A DNA stretch of 60,369 nucleotides from assembly GCA_002375995.1 (NCBI GenBank), contig DFNI01000026.1, positions 79,227 through 139,595 of the forward strand. The letters run 5' to 3'. Numbering within the stretch: position 1 is the stretch's first letter; each line of letters begins with the position of its first letter. The translations under genes were made by a program, and so were the position numbers. The DNA is from Acetothermia bacterium UBA3571 (lineage in GTDB: Bacteria > Bipolaricaulota > Bipolaricaulia > Bipolaricaulales > Bipolaricaulaceae). Shown in pieces: positions 16,198-24,490 of this stretch. Under the pieces are notes generated by a model. The model did not search any database, was not told where the DNA came from, and was given only the letters and a program-made list of their open reading frames with translations.

Positions 16198-17349
16198 ATG
16201 GAAATAAAGGAGGTGCGTAAGGGGGATAACGTTCTACTCAGGGACCACAACCGCGCCCTCCTCATCAATTTGCTCCGCTCTCGGGGACCGCTCTCCCGGG
16301 CCGAGCTCTCCCGGTTGACCGGCCTCGCCCCATCGGCCCTCTCGCGCCTCTCCGCCGCCCTCATCGCCGAGGGACTCGTCCGCGAGCTCGGGAAGGCCCC
16401 AGCGACAAGTGGCCGCCCCCCGATACTCCTCGGCTTAAACCCCGACCACGCCTCCTCCATCGGCGTGAAGATCGAGGCTGCCCGTGTCCTCGCCGCCCGG
16501 GTGGACCTCCTCGGGAGAGTCCGGAGTGAGGTCTCAGTCCCCTTCCGCGATCCCGATCACCGGGAGGTCATCGCCGCCTCGGAGGAGGCGGTGCAGCGGG
16601 TTTTTCAGGGGAAGATCCTCGGGATCGGGATAGCCGTCTCGGGGTTCGTGGATTCGGTGGCCGGGAAGTGCCTCTTCTCCCCCATCTTGGACTGGCGCGG
16701 GGTAGAGCTCGCCCGCCCCCTGAAGTCGCGGTTTGGCGTCCCGGTGCACGTGGAAAACGACGTGAATGCGTTCACCCTGGCCGAGGCCCGATATGGCGTG
16801 GGGAGGGGGCTTTCGGACTTCGTATGTGTCACCGTGGGGGAAGGGCTCGGGGCGGGGATCGTGATCGGGGGAAAACTCCACCGGGGCGCCTTCGGCGGGG
16901 CGGGGGAGTTCGGCCACACCCTCTTCGACCCCCGGGGCCCCGGGTGCCGCTGTGGCGAGCGGGGGTGCCTCGAGGTCTTCGCCTCAGATCAGTTCCTCCG
17001 CCGCGAGGCCAGCGCTTTGGGTTTCTCCCTCGCGGAGCTCTCCGCCCGCGCCCGTCGTGGAGACGCCGAAGCCTTGAAGGCCTTCCGCAAACTGGGAGAG
17101 AACCTGGGTTACGGGCTCAAGGATCTCGTGAACCTCCTCAATCCCCAAGCCATCGTAATCGGAGGCGAGCGCACCACCGCCGATGGAGACCTCTTCATCC
17201 CCCATGCCGAGCGGATCCTGCGGGAGCACTCGTTCGCCGGCGCCGCGGAGAGGGTACGGGTGATGCGGGCGGAGCTGGGAGAGGAAGGTTTCCTGATCGG
17301 GGCCGCCGAGGTCTTCGTGGAACGCTTCTTCGCCGTGCCCGTGGGATGA
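16198..17349 (+). CDS. ROK-family transcriptional regulator (NagC/XylR type)
   Basis: Residues 1-80 carry a winged helix (RDHNRALLINLLRSRG, LSRAELSRLTGLAPSALSRLSAAL). Residues 85-383 form the ROK sugar-kinase fold, with VENDVNAFTLAEARYGVG, the zinc-type motif GPGCRCGERGCLEVFAS, and GAGEFGH. This makes it a sugar-responsive regulator rather than a plain glucokinase, although the kinase motifs are well kept. The start ATG is only 10 nt behind a TATAAT. It overlaps the GH36-like gene by ATGA and so may control it and the flanking transport genes. Confidence 0.9.
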   Translation: MEIKEVRKGDNVLLRDHNRALLINLLRSRGPLSRAELSRLTGLAPSALSRLSAALIAEGLVRELGKAPATSGRPPILLGLNPDHASSIGVKIEAARVLAARVDLLGRVRSEVSVPFRDPDHREVIAASEEAVQRVFQGKILGIGIAVSGFVDSVAGKCLFSPILDWRGVELARPLKSRFGVPVHVENDVNAFTLAEARYGVGRGLSDFVCVTVGEGLGAGIVIGGKLHRGAFGGAGEFGHTLFDPRGPGCRCGERGCLEVFASDQFLRREASALGFSLAELSARARRGDAEALKAFRKLGENLGYGLKDLVNLLNPQAIVIGGERTTADGDLFIPHAERILREHSFAGAAERVRVMRAELGEEGFLIGAAEVFVERFFAVPVG

Positions 17350-19436
17350 TGCTCAAGGTAAGGCTCGATGAGACGGACCGTCTGGAGATCCTCGCCGGGG
17401 AACGGGTGCTTTTGGGGGATCCGAGAATCCTCCTTTACACCAAGGCCGGTCCCCTAGGGGAGGACGGGGAACTCCGCGGGGGGGAATGGGTTTGGGAGCA
17501 CGGCGGGGAACCGCAGGCGTTGGAGCTCTGGCGCCGTCCCTACACCCTCGGCGGGGACCCCTTGGGGGAACTCCGGGTAAGGGTTCATCCCACTGCGGCC
17601 CTGGTGGAGTTTGAGCTCCTGCGCGATCTGGAATTCCTCTCCGAAGACTCGTTCCTCGCGCCGGTCATTTATGCGCCGGCGTTCCGGCTCCCCGAGGATA
17701 TCAGGTTCCTCACCCTCACCTTCGGCTTGGGGGGGCAGGAGGAGAGCTACCCCGGCGGCTATTGGCCGGAGTTCCGTTGGGGACGAGGTCCGAGGGAGCT
17801 CCCGCGGGAAGCATTCGCGCCCCTTGTGCTCTGGAATGACGGGGCCGCGGTGGCCGTGGCCCCCGGGAATTACCCCCTCACCAGTCCCATGGTGCGTACC
17901 GAGGGGGGCTTCGCCCGGGGACTCCACGGGGCGGTCCGGTCCCTCCCCCGGGGCACCGTACTGGCCACCTGGATCGTGGCCTCCTCGGATCCTTTCTCCG
18001 CCCTGCGGAGACTTTCCGAGTCCCTTTCCCGTCACGCGTCACGCGTCACCCGTCATGCGCTCTTCGAGCGGCTCGGTTGGTGGAACGCCTACGGGAGCTA
18101 CTACACCGAGCTCATAAACCCCTTGGATGAGGAGGCCCTGCGGGCGCTCGCTCGCGCCTTCCGGGACCGGGCGTTCCCGCTGGGATATTTCGGCCTCGAC
18201 CTTTGGTACCGATTCCACACCATCGGCAAGGCCATCCGGTACCAGCCCGACCCGCGGAAGTACCCCCGGGGGCTCGGGAAGCTGCGTGAGGAGACGAATG
18301 TCCCCTACGTGCTCCACCTATCGGCGCTCTCGGAGGAAAACGAATACGGGGTCGAGCCCGGGACGCCGGAGGTATACGAGGAGATCGCGGAGGAGCTTTC
18401 CCAGGAGGGGGGCATCGCCGCCTGGCACGATTGGCTCCGGACCCAACAGTTCCTCGTGCCGGCGCTGCGCGGGGACCCGGAGAAAGCAGAACACTGGTTT
18501 TCCGGGATGTTGGGGGCTTTCGCGGCGAGGGGCCTTCCCGTGGTTCTCTGCATGCAGACAGCGGGGATGATCCTCGCGGCGGCTATGTACGGGAACGCGG
18601 TGGCCGCCCGTTCCTACACCGACTACCTCTTCATGCTCCGGCCGGCCCTGGAGGAGGCGGCGCGGCGGGGACACCCGGAGATGCTCGAGGCTGGCGTGGA
18701 ACCGGTGGACTACAGGCTCCAGAACCTGGGCGTGGGGGCGGTTTACTGGAGCTTGGGGATACGGCCGTTCTTCGACCTCTTCCTAACGAGGGCAAACCCG
18801 GGTATCGGAGCGGTGGACCCCGAGGGCGAGGCGATCCTCCGGCTCCTTTCCTTGGGCCCAGTGGGGATAGGCGATCGGGCTGACGTTATCGACTGGGACC
18901 TGCTCGAGCGCCTCTTGGATGGCCAAGGAAAACTCCTCCGCCCCACAGCGCCCCCGGTGCCGGTGCTAGAAAGCATGGATAAAGAGGTGAAGCTTTTCTG
19001 GAGCGAGATCTCGTTGGATGGGATCCCCTGGGGGTATCTGGTCGCCCTGAATACCTCGGAGGACGAGGCCTCCTTCCGCCCCGAGCACCCCGCCGACGTG
19101 GACGCCGTGGCGTGGGACGTCCGGGAAGGAAAAGAGGTCCCAGGCCGGGTGACGGTCCCTCCCCGGGGGATGGCCATCCTGCTCTTCGTGCCGGTGGTAC
19201 ACGGGGTCTTTTTCGTGGGGGAGAGGAAGAAGCTCCTCCCCGTCCATGGGGCACTGGAGCTCCACGGGGACGGAGGGCTTTGGGTGGTGGCGAGGGATGG
19301 GGGGGAGTTTCTGCTTCTCGGAGAGCGGGAGCCTCATTTTGAGGTCAAGAAGGGAAGGATACTGGAAAAGCGGAGGGAGGATGCGCTCCTTTCGGTGAAG
19401 CTCTCCCGGGGGAGCACGGTGCGCCTATGGAGGTGA
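17346..19436 (+). CDS. GH36 raffinose-synthase-like (Sip1-type) protein
   Basis: The 696-residue cytoplasmic protein (no signal peptide) resembles the raffinose synthase/seed imbibition branch of GH36. An N-terminal beta domain is followed by RLGWWNAYGSYYTELIN, GYFGLDLWYRF, and late in the sequence the diagnostic order GPVGIGDRADVIDWDLLERLL, then DGQGKLLRPTAPPVPVLESM, then WGYLVALNTSEDE. In plant enzymes the same region reads GGPVYVSD..F.LL..LVLPDGS..R....PT.DCLF. It is divergent, so hydrolase or transglycosylase on an alpha-galactoside or alpha-glucoside is inferred, and catalytic Asp residues cannot be fixed by eye. A (GTCACGC)4 repeat lies in frame at residues 229-238. Confidence 0.65.
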   Translation: MMLKVRLDETDRLEILAGERVLLGDPRILLYTKAGPLGEDGELRGGEWVWEHGGEPQALELWRRPYTLGGDPLGELRVRVHPTAALVEFELLRDLEFLSEDSFLAPVIYAPAFRLPEDIRFLTLTFGLGGQEESYPGGYWPEFRWGRGPRELPREAFAPLVLWNDGAAVAVAPGNYPLTSPMVRTEGGFARGLHGAVRSLPRGTVLATWIVASSDPFSALRRLSESLSRHASRVTRHALFERLGWWNAYGSYYTELINPLDEEALRALARAFRDRAFPLGYFGLDLWYRFHTIGKAIRYQPDPRKYPRGLGKLREETNVPYVLHLSALSEENEYGVEPGTPEVYEEIAEELSQEGGIAAWHDWLRTQQFLVPALRGDPEKAEHWFSGMLGAFAARGLPVVLCMQTAGMILAAAMYGNAVAARSYTDYLFMLRPALEEAARRGHPEMLEAGVEPVDYRLQNLGVGAVYWSLGIRPFFDLFLTRANPGIGAVDPEGEAILRLLSLGPVGIGDRADVIDWDLLERLLDGQGKLLRPTAPPVPVLESMDKEVKLFWSEISLDGIPWGYLVALNTSEDEASFRPEHPADVDAVAWDVREGKEVPGRVTVPPRGMAILLFVPVVHGVFFVGERKKLLPVHGALELHGDGGLWVVARDGGEFLLLGEREPHFEVKKGRILEKRREDALLSVKLSRGSTVRLWR
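18031..18058 (+). repeat. In-frame heptanucleotide repeat, four GTCACGC-type units (GH36-like gene)
   Basis: Units GTCACGC, GTCACGC, GTCACCC and GTCATGC run head to tail without gaps. They encode RHASRVTRHA within the GH36-like protein, just before the conserved GWWNAYGSY block. The same unit occurs twice in alaS. Confidence 0.85.
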
Positions 19437-19443
19437 ACGTCCG

Positions 19444-22323
19444 ATGCGGATGGCGATAATTCCTTTTCTCGTCGTTTCGGCATTGACGATGGGAGCCTTG
19501 GGCAAAGGGTCGCTGAACTTGGCCATCATCTGGCACCAACACCAACCCCTGTACTGGAACCGGATGACCGGGGAGTACGAGCTTCCCTGGGCGCGGGTGC
19601 ACGCGGTTCAAGAGTACATTGACTCTCCCAGGATCCTCGCCGAGTTCCCGGGGATCCACGTCACTTACAACCTCCAGCCGACGCTTTTGCGACAGATCCT
19701 CGACTACGCCGAGATCACACCGGAGGAGCGGGCCAAGGGCGGCCTCTACCAGTACATCGGCGCGGTGGACAACCACCTCAAGTGGATCTGGAAGCTGATC
19801 ACTGCCCCCGCGACCCTCACCGATGAAGAGCGCCGCGAGATGCAGCGTCAGTTCTTCTGGATCAACGGCTACATGTTCGACCGCGACGAGAACGATCCTT
19901 ACTACGACCCCCGCTATGCTGCCCTGAACCTGATCAAGAACGTCCGGAATCTTTCCGACCAGGAGCTCATGGACGCTGCCGGGCTCTACCTCCTCTGGCA
20001 GATCTCCCCCGAACTCCACGAGGAGCTGGGGCTTGCGGAGCTCCGTGGGAAATCCGGCTGGACCCCGGAGGAGGTGCTGCGGGTGATCGCCGCCCAGCGG
20101 GAGGTGTGTGCCCGGGTGGTGAAGGCCTACCGGGCTGCCCAGGAGGCGGGTAGTGAGCTCATCACGAGCCCCTACTTCCACCCCATCGTGCCGATCCTCT
20201 TGGAGCGGGGCTGGGCTGAGGACGTCCGGGCCCAGCTCGAGCTCGCCCAGGAGCTCCACCGGGAGTTATTCGGAGAGGCCCCGGTCGGGGTGTGGCCGCC
20301 GGAGCAGGCCGTCTCCTTGGCTACGGTAAAGGCCTTCGCTGAAGTTGGATTTTCTTGGACAGTGACCAACGAGAGCATCCTCGCCACTGCCCTGAGCCAC
20401 TCTCCCACCCTGGCCGAGCTCACCTCTCCATGGACCTACGGAGGGATGACGGTGCTCTTCCGCCACCACGGCCTCTCGGACAAGATCGGCTTCTCTTACG
20501 GCAACAAGCCTACCCAAGTGGCTGTAGACGACTTCATGGGCGAGCTCCGCCGGATCTGGGAATCCTTGCCCGAGCCGGAAAAACACCTCCTCGTCGTCGC
20601 CCTGGATGGGGAGAACTGGATGTTCATGGCCGGCTATCCGAACAACGGCCGTAGTTTCCTGCGTGCCCTGTACCAGGCCCTCTCCGAGGCCGACTGGGTC
20701 CGTGCTGTGACCCCGCGGGAGTTCCTGGCGGAGCATCCGCCCACGCGGTCGCTTCCGGCCGTTCCCCGGGGCTCCTGGGGCGGGGATCTCTCCACCTGGG
20801 AAGGAGAGGTGGAGGAGGAGATCGCCTGGGAGTGGCTCGCGGCCTGCCGCAAGGCGGTTTCCCACGATCCCAACCCCGAGGCCCTGGACGCCCTGTACGC
20901 CGCCGAGGGGTCCGACTGGTTCTTTTGGTACGGCAAGGACTGGGACTCCGGGACCGATGAGCTCTTCGACTGGCTCTTCAAAGTGCATCTCGTGTCGGCC
21001 TACCGGGCCGCCAGGGTACCCGAGGAGGAGATTCCCCAGGTGCTATTTCTGAGGTTGAAGCCGTTTGTATCCGCCAACCTGGGAGAGGTGAGCTTGCAGC
21101 TCGACGGGATCGGGGATGAGGAGGAGTGGGCCGACGCTGCCCTCTTCGAGGGCACGGGCGAGGTGGCCGCCTTATACGTCGGCTATCAGGAGAAGTTCCT
21201 AGTGGTGCGGGTAGACTTCTTACGCCCCGCCCGCGAGTACATCGGTGAGGACCTGTACCTGGTTCTTTACACCTCCGGCCTACCCGGGGAGGCGGCCAAC
21301 GTCAGCTCCCGCCACGCCGGGGTACAATTGGGGATCCCGCTTTCTTCGGCGGTGGAGCTCAACTTCGCCAAATTGCGGGCCGATGGTTCGGGGTACGTGT
21401 TCCGCTGGGCCGCGAACGGAAAAGGCGGCTGGCGGTTGGCCTCCCCCATCCGCACCCTCCTTTTCCGCAGGGCCAAGGTGGGGGAGGTGGCGGAGTTCCA
21501 AATTCCCATGGAAGAGCTCGGAGTTGCGCCCGAGAAGACCATCACCTTCGCCGTGGCCCTGGAGCGGAAAGGGGAGCTCTTGGGCGAAGCTCCGGGCCAG
21601 CCCGTACACGCCTTGATACCAACTCTCATCAGGGGCGAGCTCATTTTCTCCATGGAAGATCCAAAAGGCGACGATTTCGGCCCGGGAAGCTACGTGTATC
21701 CTCTCAACAAGGTCTTCGAGACCAAAGGGATCTTCGATCTCGTGCGCTACGCGGTCTACGACGCCGGGGACTCGTGGCAGTTCGCCCTGGACTTCGCGGC
21801 ACTACCCAACCCCTGGAACGGTCCCCACGGGTTCTCGCACCCGTTGGTCCTCCTGTTCCTGGACGTAAAAGAAGGGGGCTCCACGGAGCTCCACCCCGAG
21901 GCCGAGGCGGCGAAGGTCTCCTTCGACCCCGCGCATCCCTGGGACTACTTCATCCGGGTTGCCGGTTGGCCTGCCTACGGGCGGCACCTGTGGACTCCGG
22001 AAGCAGGGCCGGAGCTTGTCTCAGTGACCTCAGACCCCAAACGGGGGCGGATCATCGTCACCGTGCCCAAAGCAATCCTTCCCGAGGTCCAGGGCTACCA
22101 CTACGTACTGGTGGCCTCCCAGGACGGTTACGCCAAGGACTACGTGCGCCCCATCGCGGCCCAGGCCGGTGAGTGGGTGGGGGGCGGCTGCCCCGACCCC
22201 ATGTGGGCGCCCCAGATCTACGATTACCTCGCGCCCACGGTGGAGGACCAGGTCGCGATGCTCAAAAGCTACGTGCCGGGCGAGCGGTTGGCGGTGCTCG
22301 AACCGGTGGAGGTAGGGGGGTGA
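19444..22323 (+). CDS. Secreted GH57 amylopullulanase/alpha-amylase with glucodextranase-type C-terminus
   Basis: The 959-residue protein has a signal peptide (residues 1-20), then a GH57 catalytic domain (about 22-440). Motifs are IWHQHQP, the nucleophile in GVWPPEQAVS (Glu287), and the acid/base in ALDGENWMF (Asp388). The C-terminal 350 residues include a DOMON/glucodextranase-like beta domain (GDDFGPGSYVYPLN), typical of type II pullulanases. It should cut alpha-1,4 and alpha-1,6 bonds of starch or glycogen outside the cytoplasm. GGAGGTGA, overlapping the GH36 stop, lies 7 nt before the ATG. The neighbouring maltodextrin importer would take up its products. Confidence 0.88.
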   Translation: MRMAIIPFLVVSALTMGALGKGSLNLAIIWHQHQPLYWNRMTGEYELPWARVHAVQEYIDSPRILAEFPGIHVTYNLQPTLLRQILDYAEITPEERAKGGLYQYIGAVDNHLKWIWKLITAPATLTDEERREMQRQFFWINGYMFDRDENDPYYDPRYAALNLIKNVRNLSDQELMDAAGLYLLWQISPELHEELGLAELRGKSGWTPEEVLRVIAAQREVCARVVKAYRAAQEAGSELITSPYFHPIVPILLERGWAEDVRAQLELAQELHRELFGEAPVGVWPPEQAVSLATVKAFAEVGFSWTVTNESILATALSHSPTLAELTSPWTYGGMTVLFRHHGLSDKIGFSYGNKPTQVAVDDFMGELRRIWESLPEPEKHLLVVALDGENWMFMAGYPNNGRSFLRALYQALSEADWVRAVTPREFLAEHPPTRSLPAVPRGSWGGDLSTWEGEVEEEIAWEWLAACRKAVSHDPNPEALDALYAAEGSDWFFWYGKDWDSGTDELFDWLFKVHLVSAYRAARVPEEEIPQVLFLRLKPFVSANLGEVSLQLDGIGDEEEWADAALFEGTGEVAALYVGYQEKFLVVRVDFLRPAREYIGEDLYLVLYTSGLPGEAANVSSRHAGVQLGIPLSSAVELNFAKLRADGSGYVFRWAANGKGGWRLASPIRTLLFRRAKVGEVAEFQIPMEELGVAPEKTITFAVALERKGELLGEAPGQPVHALIPTLIRGELIFSMEDPKGDDFGPGSYVYPLNKVFETKGIFDLVRYAVYDAGDSWQFALDFAALPNPWNGPHGFSHPLVLLFLDVKEGGSTELHPEAEAAKVSFDPAHPWDYFIRVAGWPAYGRHLWTPEAGPELVSVTSDPKRGRIIVTVPKAILPEVQGYHYVLVASQDGYAKDYVRPIAAQAGEWVGGGCPDPMWAPQIYDYLAPTVEDQVAMLKSYVPGERLAVLEPVEVGG

Positions 22324-22380
22324 TAGCCGGCGCGAAACGCGTTCTTTGGACAAGGGCAGGGAAGAAAAGGGGGTAGGGAA

Positions 22381-24429
22381 ATGCGGAAGCTCTTCCTCTT
22401 GGTAGCGTTGGGATGGCTGATCTCAGTGCCGGCGGCACTGGCGTCTGAATGTCCCGACGGGAAGGTTCCCGTGACCTTTAAGTACGTCCCCTTGCCCGGG
22501 GAGGAGGTCACCTCGGTGAGCCTGCGGGGGACCTTCAACGACTGGGGCGAGTGGCCCATGGAACTCCAGCCCGACGGCTTCTGGGCCATCACCGTGTGCC
22601 TCGCCCCCGGGGTGTACGAGTACAAGTTCTTCATTAACGGCCAGTGGCCCAAGGACATGTCCACCGCCCGGGGCGGGGGCCCGGTGGACCCAGATGCCGA
22701 CGGCTACGTGGACGACGGCTTCGGCGGCAAGAACGCGGTCCGCAAGGTGGGTTCCTACTTCTCCGGGTCGTGGGACTTCAAGATGAGGATCCTGCCCTCA
22801 CCCCTCATCGACCACAACCACCTAAAACTGACCTATACCGTGGCCGGGTATGACGTTACCGGCTTCGCCAAGTTCGTCCAGGGCGGGAGCTTCGACGAGG
22901 TGGGCTTCGAGACCACGGGACTCCCCCTGGGAATGGTGGACTTCAAATCGGGCATGTACTTCGATCCCACCGTACCCGCCTACAAGCACACCTTCGCTGA
23001 GGGGAAGATCGACCTCTTCGGGGCCGAGATCACCGGAAAGGTCGAGCACTGGGCCGATCCGTACCTCCCAGATGACCGCTGCCCCGTGCCCGTCACTTTC
23101 CGTTATGTACCTGCTCCCGGGGAGACGGTGACCTCGGTGAACGTGGCCGGCGACTTCGACGATTGGAACCCCTCCGACCCCGACACCGCCATGACCTACG
23201 ACCCCGCCACTGGCGAGTGGTCGGTGACCCTCTACCTCACCCCTGGCCCGCACCAGTACAAGTACGTGATCAACGGCAACTGGCCTGGAAGCATGCGCGA
23301 CGACCACCCCGTGACCGGCGGGCCGGTGGACCCCGATCTCAGCTATTGGTACCTCAACTACGTCGACGACGGTTTCGGCGGCCTCAACGCGGTGCGGGTG
23401 ATTCGGGCTAGGTGCCCCAGGTCCGATACGGTTCCCGTTACCTTCCGCTACGTCCCCGCCCCCGGCGAGACGGTGACCTCGGTGAACGTGGCCGGCGACT
23501 TCGACGATTGGAACCCCTCCGACCCCGAAACGGCCATGACTTACGACCCGGCCACCGGCGAGTGGTCGGTGACCATTTACCTTACCCCCGGCCCGCACCA
23601 GTACAAGTACGTGATCAACGGGGGTTGGCCGGCGAATATGGCTACCGATCATCCTGTTTCCGGTGGGCCGGTTGATCCCGACGCCGATGGGTACGCTTAC
23701 AACAGCAACGCGGTGCGGCTGGTGGGCGATCCCATGCCCTCCTACATGCGCTACACCCTGACCGCCAAGTGGGAGAACTTCGAGGGGACCCTTCGCTTCG
23801 AGGACTGCTGCTGCGGCATTATGTTCAAGGACCTCACCCTGAAGGCGTGGGACATCTCCCTGTGCTGCGGCATCGCCTTCGACACAGAGCTTTACTTTAC
23901 CAAACACGGGTTCCGTCACATCTTGTTCTCCGCCGATCTCTTCGAACTCTGCTGCGGTGTCTCCTTCGGGGTGGACGTGCGGTTCGGCGTCGACTACAAA
24001 CGTGTGACGCCCGAGTTCTCCTGGGGCGGGATCACGGGCTGCGTGGACGTGTACGGCGACCTCTCCGTGGACGGGACTTCCATTGGTGGCGTCGAGATCT
24101 ATGGGTTCAAGCTTCGCTGTGATCTCGGCGACTGTAACTGGCTCGAAGTCCTCACCGCTTTCGATGTGGCCAAGGTGGAGGGGATCCTCGAGGCCGACAT
24201 CTTCTTCGAAGAGGAGTTCCAGTACATAAAGTTTGGCACCTGTGGTCCAGCCTGCTGCGGCGGCAAATGGGACCTCACCATCACCGCCTTCTTCGGCGGC
24301 GGAGGACTCTTCGATATCACCCGCATCTGGCTCGACATGAACCTGCCCCTCACCGATGACATAAAGCTCGTGGTGAACTTTTCGCCCACCTTGGGCGAGC
24401 TCTACTTCGGCTGGACCTGGGCGTTCTGA
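22381..24429 (+). CDS. Secreted triple glycogen-binding (CBM48/AMPK-type) protein with cysteine-rich beta-barrel-like C-terminus
   Basis: A signal peptide (MRKLFLLVALGWLISVPAALA) precedes three AMPK-type glycogen-binding modules at about residues 29-115, 235-340 and 350-449. Each has the pattern VTSV..G.F.DW......W..T..L.PG...YK..ING.WP. Modules 2 and 3 are near-identical. Between modules 1 and 2, and over residues 455-682, the sequence alternates hydrophobic and polar residues like amphipathic beta strands. The C-terminal part carries repeated CCG motifs (DCCCG, LCCG twice, ACCGG) and ends in LYFGWTWAF, an outer-membrane-protein-like terminal Phe. I recognise no named family for this part. 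A surface starch-binding or porin-like role beside the GH57 enzyme is inferred. Confidence 0.75.
   Translation: MRKLFLLVALGWLISVPAALASECPDGKVPVTFKYVPLPGEEVTSVSLRGTFNDWGEWPMELQPDGFWAITVCLAPGVYEYKFFINGQWPKDMSTARGGGPVDPDADGYVDDGFGGKNAVRKVGSYFSGSWDFKMRILPSPLIDHNHLKLTYTVAGYDVTGFAKFVQGGSFDEVGFETTGLPLGMVDFKSGMYFDPTVPAYKHTFAEGKIDLFGAEITGKVEHWADPYLPDDRCPVPVTFRYVPAPGETVTSVNVAGDFDDWNPSDPDTAMTYDPATGEWSVTLYLTPGPHQYKYVINGNWPGSMRDDHPVTGGPVDPDLSYWYLNYVDDGFGGLNAVRVIRARCPRSDTVPVTFRYVPAPGETVTSVNVAGDFDDWNPSDPETAMTYDPATGEWSVTIYLTPGPHQYKYVINGGWPANMATDHPVSGGPVDPDADGYAYNSNAVRLVGDPMPSYMRYTLTAKWENFEGTLRFEDCCCGIMFKDLTLKAWDISLCCGIAFDTELYFTKHGFRHILFSADLFELCCGVSFGVDVRFGVDYKRVTPEFSWGGITGCVDVYGDLSVDGTSIGGVEIYGFKLRCDLGDCNWLEVLTAFDVAKVEGILEADIFFEEEFQYIKFGTCGPACCGGKWDLTITAFFGGGGLFDITRIWLDMNLPLTDDIKLVVNFSPTLGELYFGWTWAF
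23122..23183 (+). repeat. 62-bp exact direct repeat, copy 1 (CBM module 2)
   Basis: This 62-bp stretch recurs exactly at 23467-23528, an offset of 345 bp or 115 codons. It marks the duplication that made glycogen-binding modules 2 and 3. Confidence 0.9.
23467..23528 (+). repeat. 62-bp exact direct repeat, copy 2 (CBM module 3)
   Basis: Exact copy of 23122-23183. Flanking sequence is similar but has drifted, mostly at third codon positions. Confidence 0.9.
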
Positions 24430-24441
24430 GAGGAAGGTACT

Positions 24442-24467
24442 GGGTGGGCCGCGCTTGCGGCCCGCCC
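24442..24467 (+). other. Stable intergenic RNA hairpin upstream of malE
   Basis: GGGTGGGCCGC (24442-24452) pairs with GCGGCCCGCCC (24457-24467), with one T-G pair and a GCTT loop. No T-run follows, so it is not a canonical terminator. It may protect mRNA ends between the surface-protein and malE genes. Confidence 0.5.
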
Positions 24468-24490
24468 GGACACCGTGAAAGGAGGCGCGT

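Noticed and set aside
23122..23528. Repeat pair considered as a CRISPR-like or mobile repeat
   Set aside because: Only two copies, both inside homologous protein modules at 345-bp offset, so it is a domain duplication.
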